Source: an uncultured Clostridia bacterium
Lineage (GTDB): Bacteria > Bacillota > Clostridia > Christensenellales > Aristaeellaceae
DNA length: 9,383 bases
NCBI GenBank assembly: GCA_934630975.1
Contig: CAKTXH010000093.1
Span: 1-9,383 of the forward strand
Direction: 5' to 3'
Part shown: piece after piece, positions 5,094 to 9,383 of the stretch
Layout of the letters: each line of letters opens with the position of its first letter
Position numbering within the stretch: position 1 is the first letter of the stretch
The notes under the pieces: generated by a model
Databases searched by the model: none
Told to the model about the DNA's origin: nothing
Seen by the model: the letters and a program-made list of their open reading frames with translations, nothing else
Program-made: the position numbers and the translations under genes

Positions 5094-5619
5094 AATATTC
5101 AATGCCTTCCCGCGCCGCCAGCTTTTCCGTATCGAACGGATGCTTTTTCGCCTCGATTTCCGAAACGTAATCCGCGCGTTCGCGCAGCCAGTCCGGCGCG
5201 CCTCGCCCGGTGGAAACCACGTCGCCGAAGGCCAGCGCCGCGTCGATCAGCTCTTCGGCGTTTTCCCGCGTCACCATGCCGCAGGAGAGCGCGACATTCA
5301 GCTCGTCCAGCACCGTCAGCGCGGGCTGAATCGCTTCCGCCGTTTTCCGAATATCCGCCGCCTGCGCGTTCTGCTGCCGGGCGGCTTCTTCTTTTTCAGC
5401 CGCCGTCATCGCGAACACAAAGCCGGAAACCGGCTTGGCGGGATACACCGTCGCCCGCTCAAACGTGCGCAGCGCCGTCAGTTCGCCGCTTCTTCCGTCC
5501 TTTAAAAACTGCGCGACGAGCACACGCCGCCCGTGGCCGAGACTGCGCAGCGCCAACCCCATCGCCGCCGTCGTCTTGCCCTTGCCGCAGCCGGTATACA
5601 CATGCAGTTTTCCAATCAT
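5092..5619 (-). CDS. cobO: Cob(I)yrinic acid a,c-diamide/corrinoid adenosyltransferase (CobO/BtuR type)
   Basis: This 175-residue cytoplasmic enzyme of the CobA/CobO/BtuR family transfers the 5'-deoxyadenosyl group from ATP to reduced cobalt in corrinoids, producing adenosylcobalamin or its precursors. The family P-loop is at the N-terminus (TGCGKGKTTAA, from residue 9). VAQFLK, VLDELNVAL (Walker B-like), TGRGAPDWLRERADYVSEI and the closing KHPF...AREGIEY all fit the family, and length is normal. The ATG at 5619 is supported by GGAGGG seven bases upstream and by agreement with the family N-terminus. The frame stays open 102 codons further upstream, but only as an overlap of the glycosyltransferase gene. 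Its start overlaps the stop of that gene in an ATGA junction, so the two are translationally coupled. No other cobalamin genes are in the window, so it may serve either salvage or synthesis. Confidence 0.95.
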   Translation of the reverse strand: MIGKLHVYTGCGKGKTTAAMGLALRSLGHGRRVLVAQFLKDGRSGELTALRTFERATVYPAKPVSGFVFAMTAAEKEEAARQQNAQAADIRKTAEAIQPALTVLDELNVALSCGMVTRENAEELIDAALAFGDVVSTGRGAPDWLRERADYVSEIEAKKHPFDTEKLAAREGIEY

Positions 5620-6596
5620 GATACAGCCCTCCGATACAGATTCACAAAAAACTTGGGCGAAAGCATCAGCAGTGCGCCCTGCGCCGCCAGAACCGCGTCG
5701 CCGCTTTGCAGCGCGTACCGCGCCAGACTCCGCCGATTCGCCTTCAAAAAAGCCATCGCTTCCTGCGCGACCTCCGGCGGCAGGCGGTACGCCGGAATGT
5801 TCTTGCCGACGCTCAGCGCAATCTGCCCGACGCGCTTTTTGAGCGCCGATTTCGCCGCGCTCTTCGGCAGCGTCCGCGCCAGCGCATCCAGCCGCGCGCA
5901 CACCTGCGCGTAACTGCCGCACCACTTCGCGCTCTTGGCAAACGAAGCCATGATGCTCCCCGGCCGCTGGCGGTAGGCCAGAATCACCTCGTCAAACGCC
6001 GCCGCGCGCTTCGCCCGAATCAGCGCGAGCGCTTGGAAAAGCTCGTCCTCAAACAGCAGCCCCTCCGCCATGCGCAGATGGTTTTCCAGCAGAAACGCGC
6101 GCCGATAGACGCATTGCCAAACCATCGGCTCGTATGTTCCGGCTTGGCATTGCGCCGCAAACAGTGTCCCGCCTTCCGTCGCGTCGGTCGGCTCAATCGC
6201 CGCGCCGTCGGTCGTTTCGCCCGTTTCGTCGTTCAGAAAGCAGAAGCGTGCCTTCGCCGCGTCCAGCTTCTTTTTCCTCGCCGCCTGCGTCAGCCGCCAG
6301 AGCGCCTCCGTGCGCGGCACATCGTCGCTATCCAGAAAATAGACGTATTCGCCCCGCGCCGCGTCCAGCCCCGTGTTGCGCGCCGCAGAAAGGCCGCCGT
6401 TCTGCGCCCGGCGAATCACGCGCGCGTTCGGATGCGCCGCGCAGTAAGCCGCCGCAATCGCCGCGCTGCCATCCTGCCCGCAGTCGTCAACCAGCAGAAT
6501 TTCGCTTTCCTCCGCCGGAAGCGCCTCCAGCGCAGAAAGGCACGCCCCGATGTATTTTTCCACCTGATAAAACGGAATCACCACGCTCAGCAGCAT
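5616..6596 (-). CDS. GT2-family glycosyltransferase (EpsH/WbbL-like)
   Basis: This 326-residue GT-A glycosyltransferase carries LLSVVIPFYQVEKYI at the N-terminus, LLVDDCGQDGS at 34-44 (nucleotide-sugar binding), NGGLSAARNTGL at 66-77 and FLDSDD at 87-92 (DxD metal site). GLLFEDELF around 190-200 is the expected position of the catalytic ED motif. The last hundred residues are helical and Ala/Lys-rich (SAAKSALKKRVGQ); no clear membrane segment is present, so it probably acts at the inner face of the membrane on lipid-linked glycans. The ATG at 6596 has AGAGGA just upstream and begins at the conserved first strand; thirteen further open codons upstream lack support. It heads a two-gene operon with the adenosyltransferase. 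The donor and acceptor sugars cannot be told from sequence. Confidence 0.92.
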   Translation of the reverse strand: MLLSVVIPFYQVEKYIGACLSALEALPAEESEILLVDDCGQDGSAAIAAAYCAAHPNARVIRRAQNGGLSAARNTGLDAARGEYVYFLDSDDVPRTEALWRLTQAARKKKLDAAKARFCFLNDETGETTDGAAIEPTDATEGGTLFAAQCQAGTYEPMVWQCVYRRAFLLENHLRMAEGLLFEDELFQALALIRAKRAAAFDEVILAYRQRPGSIMASFAKSAKWCGSYAQVCARLDALARTLPKSAAKSALKKRVGQIALSVGKNIPAYRLPPEVAQEAMAFLKANRRSLARYALQSGDAVLAAQGALLMLSPKFFVNLYRRAVS

Positions 6597-6628
6597 GCAG
6601 TCCTCTCCCTCCGGGCGGCAATTCCGGC

Positions 6629-6657
6629 TTGTCAACCGCCCCGTTTTGTGCGATAAT
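6629..6657 (+). promoter_or_regulatory. Sigma-A promoter of the three-gene glycan operon
   Basis: TTGTCA (6629-6634; 5/6) and GATAAT (6652-6657; 5/6) are separated by 17 bases. The start would be near 6664, about 41 bases before the TTG start codon. It lies inside the leader of the divergent glycosyltransferase transcript. Confidence 0.8.
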
Positions 6658-6670
6658 AAACCATGTATGT

Positions 6671-6679
6671 ATTATAGCA
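6671..6679 (-). promoter_or_regulatory. Extended -10 promoter of the GT2-cobO operon
   Basis: The minus strand reads TGCTATAAT (6679-6671), an extended -10 box with a perfect TATAAT. No good -35 is found at the right distance, which extended -10 promoters can tolerate. The start would be near 6664, almost the same base pair as the opposing promoter. Confidence 0.6.
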
Positions 6680-6704
6680 TATTGCTGCGCGGGAGGAAAG
6701 AGCG

Positions 6705-7637
6705 TTGATTAGCGTCGTTGTCATCGGCAAAAATGAAGGGGAGCGGCTTGTCGCCTGTTTGAACAGCGTCAGGGCCGCGCTGAACGTGCTGGCGCACGAG
6801 GTCGTTTATGTGGATTCCTGCTCGACGGATCAAAGTCTGCAAACGGCCAAAGCGATGGGCGCGCGCTGTTTTCTGCTTGCCGAGCGGCAGACGACGGCCG
6901 GGCTGGGGCGCTATGTCGGCGCGAAGGAAGCGCGCGGCGAGTATCTGCTGTTTCTGGATGGCGACATGCAGCTGCAGCCCGGTTTCGCCGAAAAAGCGCT
7001 GATGGTGATTGCCGCCAAAGGGTACGACGGCGTTTGCGGCATCCGCGAGGACGTGTATCTGCGCGGCGGAAAGATTGCAGGCCGCAACGAGAATTATTTC
7101 GGCTGTACGCAGGAGCGTATCGCGCCGGAATTCGGTGGTGCGCTGATGATCACCCGCGAAGCGCTGAATGCCTGCGGCGGCTGGGCGACGGATACCGTGG
7201 CCTGCGAGGAAGCCGAGCTGTACGCGCGGCTCAAGGCGACCGGCTGCCGCATCACGGAAATCCCCGTCCCGATGATCCTGCATACCGATGCGGTGCGCGA
7301 CAGCCGCAGCCCGCTTTCCACCGTCTTTTCCGCGCGGCGGCTGGGCGAAGGGCAGGCGTTGGCCTGCGCCATGAAAGCGCATCAGGCGCGCGCCTATATC
7401 CGCCACGAGCGCGAAAAATTCACCTTTTACGCGCTGGATTGGCTGGCGCTCGTGCTGCTGGCCTTCGTGCCGACCCTCGGCCTCGGGCTGATGATGATGA
7501 TCGAGTGCATGCAGCTGGGCTGGCTGCTGGCGAAAAAGCGCCCGCGCGCGTTCGTCTCGCAAAAACTGTTTTTCTTCGGGCTGCCGCTTGGGCTGATGAC
7601 CTATCGCGAACGCAGCCGCGCCTATGCGGCGGAATAA
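6705..7637 (+). CDS. GT2-family glycosyltransferase with C-terminal membrane segments
   Basis: This 310-residue protein has a GT-A domain with ISVVVIGKNEGERL at the start, YVDSCSTDQS at 35-44 and FLDGDMQL at 83-90 (DxD). GGALMITREALNACGGW and CEEAELYARLKATG (about 144-180) form the acceptor/catalytic region. From residue 241 to about 277 are two hydrophobic segments (WLALVLLAFVPTLGLGL and the stretch after it), followed by a basic tail, so it is membrane-anchored. The start is TTG at 6705: GGGAGG lies eight bases upstream and the first strand begins at once; no earlier start codon with a good site is present. It is the first gene of a three-gene operon, with 19 bases to the next gene. It probably adds a sugar to a surface polysaccharide or lipid carrier; the specific sugar is unknown. 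Confidence 0.9.
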   Translation: MISVVVIGKNEGERLVACLNSVRAALNVLAHEVVYVDSCSTDQSLQTAKAMGARCFLLAERQTTAGLGRYVGAKEARGEYLLFLDGDMQLQPGFAEKALMVIAAKGYDGVCGIREDVYLRGGKIAGRNENYFGCTQERIAPEFGGALMITREALNACGGWATDTVACEEAELYARLKATGCRITEIPVPMILHTDAVRDSRSPLSTVFSARRLGEGQALACAMKAHQARAYIRHEREKFTFYALDWLALVLLAFVPTLGLGLMMMIECMQLGWLLAKKRPRAFVSQKLFFFGLPLGLMTYRERSRAYAAE

Positions 7638-7656
7638 TCAAACGGGAGACGGCCCT

Positions 7657-8646
7657 ATGACAAAAATCAGTTTTATCGTCGTGGCTTATAACGCCGCGCA
7701 GAGTCTCGACGCGCTGCTGGGCGACCTGCTGGCTCAAACCATCGCGCCCGAACAGCTCGAGGCGCTGCTGGTGAACAGCGCCTCCACGGACGACACGGCG
7801 CAGATCATGCGTCGCTTTGCCGACCGCGCGCCGTTTGAGGTGAAGCTGTTGGAAAACCCGAAGCGCTGGCTGGCCAGCGGCATCAACGTCGCCCTGCGCG
7901 CGGCGACGGGCGATGCGGTGATTCGGCTGGACGCTCACGCGCGCATGCCGAAGGACTTTCTGCAAAAGAATCTGGACGCGCTCGCCCGCGGGGAGGATAT
8001 CGTCGGCGGAAGCGTCTGCGGCGCGCCGCCGGAAACCGCATGGGAAGCCGTCACCCGCGCGCTGGATACCTCCCGATTCTGCGGCGGCGCGGCGCCTTTC
8101 CGCAACGGCGGCGAAGCGCGCTATGTCGATACGCTGGCCTACGCGCTCTATCGCCGCGAGGTTTACGACCGCGTAGGGCTGTACGACGAGCGCCTGCGCC
8201 GCACCGAAGATAACGATATGCATTACCGCATGCGCAAAGCGGGCTATCGCTTCTATTTTTCGCCGGATATCGTCTCGTGGCATGCCGCCCGCAAAACCCT
8301 GCGCGGCCAGCTCAGCCAGAAGTGGGGCAACGGCTATTGGATCGGCCGGACGATGCGGATTCAGCCGCGCTGCTTTGCCCCGCGCCATCTCGTGCCCGCG
8401 CTGTTTGTGCTGGCGCTGATCGTGCTGACGCTGCTCTGCCCGCTTTCGCCGCTCCCGCTGGCCGCAATGCTGCTGCTTTACGGCGCGCTGGATGTGTTTT
8501 ACGCCGCCAAAGCCGCGCTGGAAGCGCCCTGCGGCAAGTTGTTGACCTTCCTTTGTCTGCCTTTCCTGTTCCCGGTTGTGCATATCGTCTACGGCGCGGG
8601 CACGCTCTGCGGCCTGCTGCCCGGAAAGGCTGACGGCCATGCTTGA
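7657..8646 (+). CDS. ExoA-like GT2 glycosyltransferase, membrane-bound
   Basis: This 329-residue protein resembles ExoA-type exopolysaccharide glycosyltransferases. It has KISFIVVAYNAAQSL, LLVNSASTDDT at 37-47 and RLDAHARMP at 90-98, where the DxD motif is replaced by the DAHA form typical of ExoA. TEDNDMHYRMRKAGYRFYF (about 183-201) holds the ED motif, and QKWGNGYWIGR at 221-231 resembles the Q-x-x-R-W-type element of processive enzymes. Three hydrophobic segments follow (about 243-261, 264-285, 295-318), placing it in the membrane. The ATG at 7657 has GGGAG eight bases upstream, and the upstream in-frame ATG at 7624 lies inside the previous gene. It lies 19 bases after that gene and overlaps the next by 8 bases. 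It probably extends a surface polysaccharide; whether it is processive is not clear. Confidence 0.9.
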   Translation: MTKISFIVVAYNAAQSLDALLGDLLAQTIAPEQLEALLVNSASTDDTAQIMRRFADRAPFEVKLLENPKRWLASGINVALRAATGDAVIRLDAHARMPKDFLQKNLDALARGEDIVGGSVCGAPPETAWEAVTRALDTSRFCGGAAPFRNGGEARYVDTLAYALYRREVYDRVGLYDERLRRTEDNDMHYRMRKAGYRFYFSPDIVSWHAARKTLRGQLSQKWGNGYWIGRTMRIQPRCFAPRHLVPALFVLALIVLTLLCPLSPLPLAAMLLLYGALDVFYAAKAALEAPCGKLLTFLCLPFLFPVVHIVYGAGTLCGLLPGKADGHA

Positions 8647-9235
8647 GTGGATCGACGACATCACGGATTTCATCTTTCTGAGCGACGCGCCGCAGCGGGC
8701 GGATATCCTCTTCATCCCCGGCAACGGCCACGCCGAGCCTTCCGAATACGCCGCCGAATTGTTTCATCAGGGCTACGCGCCCCTGATTCTCCCCTCCGGG
8801 CGCTTTTCCGTCACGACGGGCGAGTTTGACGGGCAGAAATCCGGCGCAAAGCATTACGACGGGCGCTTTGAAACGGAATGGGCGTTCATGCGCGCGGTGC
8901 TGCTGGCCAACAGCGTGCCGGACAGCGCCATTTTGCGCGAGGACGAGGCGACGTTCACCTATCAAAACGCCATCTACTCCCGCAGGCGCACCGACGCGGA
9001 AAAGCTCGCCATCCGCCGCGCGATTCTGTGCTGCATGCCGGTTCACGCCCGCCGCGCTAAGATGTACTACCAAACGCTCTTTCCCGAAGCGCGCCTGCTC
9101 CTCTGCCCCGCCCCGGGAGCGGATATCACCCGCGAAAACTGGATGCTCGAGCCGGACGGCATCGACCAGACGCTCGGCGAATTGACCCGCTGCGGCAGCC
9201 AGTTTCACGATATTCTGCGCGAAATCACCCTTTGA
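8639..9235 (+). CDS. YdcF/ElyC-family (DUF218) protein
   Basis: This 198-residue protein matches the DUF218 family (YdcF, SanA, ElyC), Rossmann-like proteins linked to cell-envelope processes. The family pattern is visible: ADILFIPGNGHAEPSEYAAE (about 21-40), LILPSGRF (49-56), ETEWAFMRAVLLANSVPDSA (78-97), EATFTYQNA (103-111, matching E-x-x-S-x-x-T-x-E-N) and ILCCMPVHARRAKMYYQTLF (129-148). The membrane helix common in SanA and ElyC is absent, so it is probably cytoplasmic. The ATG at 8639 overlaps the upstream stop by 8 bases; GGAAAGG lies about ten bases before it, a modest site, so coupling to upstream translation is likely. As the last gene of a glycosyltransferase operon it probably supports envelope glycan synthesis, but its biochemical activity is unknown. 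Confidence 0.85.
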   Translation: MLEWIDDITDFIFLSDAPQRADILFIPGNGHAEPSEYAAELFHQGYAPLILPSGRFSVTTGEFDGQKSGAKHYDGRFETEWAFMRAVLLANSVPDSAILREDEATFTYQNAIYSRRRTDAEKLAIRRAILCCMPVHARRAKMYYQTLFPEARLLLCPAPGADITRENWMLEPDGIDQTLGELTRCGSQFHDILREITL

Positions 9236-9268
9236 TACAGTTTTGCGCCAAATCTTGTAAAAAAACGG

Positions 9269-9297
9269 TTGACAAGCGTTCCCTTCCATGCTATACT
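9269..9297 (+). promoter_or_regulatory. Strong sigma-A promoter of tRNA-Trp
   Basis: TTGACA (9269-9274) is perfect and TATACT (9292-9297) is 5/6, with a 17-base spacer. The start would be near 9304, six bases before the tRNA. No terminator is apparent between the DUF218 gene and this promoter. Confidence 0.92.
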
Positions 9298-9309
9298 AAA
9301 TAAGTGCTT

Positions 9310-9383
9310 AGGGGTATGGTGTAATGGTAACACGTGGGTCTCCAAAACCTTTGTTGAGGGTTCGAGTCCTTCTGCCCCTGCCA
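9310..9383 (+). tRNA. trnW: tRNA-Trp (anticodon CCA)
   Basis: The 74-base cloverleaf has acceptor arms AGGGGTA and TGCCCCT (one T-G pair), D stem GTGT/ACAC with GG in the loop, and anticodon loop CTCCAAA with anticodon CCA. The T arm is GAGGG-TTCGAGT-CCTTC (one G-T pair), followed by discriminator G and an encoded CCA that ends at the window edge. The anticodon stem TGGGT/ACCTT has a T-T mismatch at 27-43 and a G-T pair at 28-42, so it is weaker than usual; the variable loop is short. The sequence otherwise resembles B. subtilis tRNA-Trp. Confidence 0.97.

Noticed and set aside
5620..5925. N-terminal extension of the corrinoid adenosyltransferase
   Set aside because: These 102 codons overlap the glycosyltransferase gene out of frame and look like shadow sequence; the family N-terminus and a ribosome site match the ATG at 5619.
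5706..6656. Long Arg-rich plus-strand frame opposite the second glycosyltransferase
   Set aside because: Composition typical of an antisense GC-rich frame; no ribosome site or recognisable domain.
7420..8724. 434-codon minus-strand frame opposite the glycan operon
   Set aside because: It spans two well-defined plus-strand genes and their junction; it is low-complexity and lacks a promoter or ribosome site.

Overview
The window looks like a GC-rich, spore-forming member of the Clostridia (Firmicutes), probably a gut-type anaerobe. The evidence is strong AGGAGG-type ribosome sites, clear sigma-A promoters, a tetrahydrofolate (THF) riboswitch ahead of a FolT-type ECF transporter subunit, a collagen-like BclA-type spore-surface protein behind a sigma-K-like promoter, and a tRNA-Trp(CCA) with encoded CCA. 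UGA is used as an ordinary stop. I cannot name a genus.

Layout. (1) 1-1180, minus strand: a GT2 glycosyltransferase with a TPR-like tail, overlapping by 4 nt a secreted protein that runs off the left edge. (2) 1210-2105, plus strand: a sigma-K-like promoter and a collagen-like protein with 27 unbroken Gly-X-Y triplets and a BclA-like C-terminal domain, divergent from the glycosyltransferase. (3) 2106-2349: no gene; two hairpins, including a long GC-rich palindrome, and a terminator. (4) 2350-3042, minus: a cyclase/kynurenine formamidase-family metal hydrolase with its own near-consensus promoter. (5) 3146-4188, plus: a zinc-dependent phospholipase C-family protein, promoter back to back with the cyclase promoter. 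(6) 4214-5021: promoter, THF riboswitch and folT. (7) 5051-5093: terminator shared by the convergent folT and cobO-type genes. (8) 5092-6596, minus: a GT2 glycosyltransferase overlapping by ATGA a corrinoid adenosyltransferase. (9) 6629-9235, plus: a three-gene operon of a GT2 enzyme, an ExoA-like membrane GT2 enzyme and a YdcF/ElyC-type DUF218 protein. (10) 9269-9383: promoter and tRNA-Trp, ending exactly at the window edge.

How the genes relate. Four glycosyltransferases in 9 kb, with a DUF218 protein, indicate surface-glycan synthesis. The TPR-type glycosyltransferase beside the collagen-like gene is a plausible modifier of that protein's Thr-bearing triplets, resembling the arrangement known for sgtA-bclA3 in Clostridioides difficile. 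FolT imports folate through an ECF module encoded elsewhere, under THF feedback. The cyclase and phospholipase-family genes look like independent housekeeping units.

I see no phage, insertion sequence, CRISPR array or defence system. The most unusual feature is the divergent glycosyltransferase/collagen-like pair, whose intergenic region holds a palindrome reading as a sigma-K-like -10 box on both strands.
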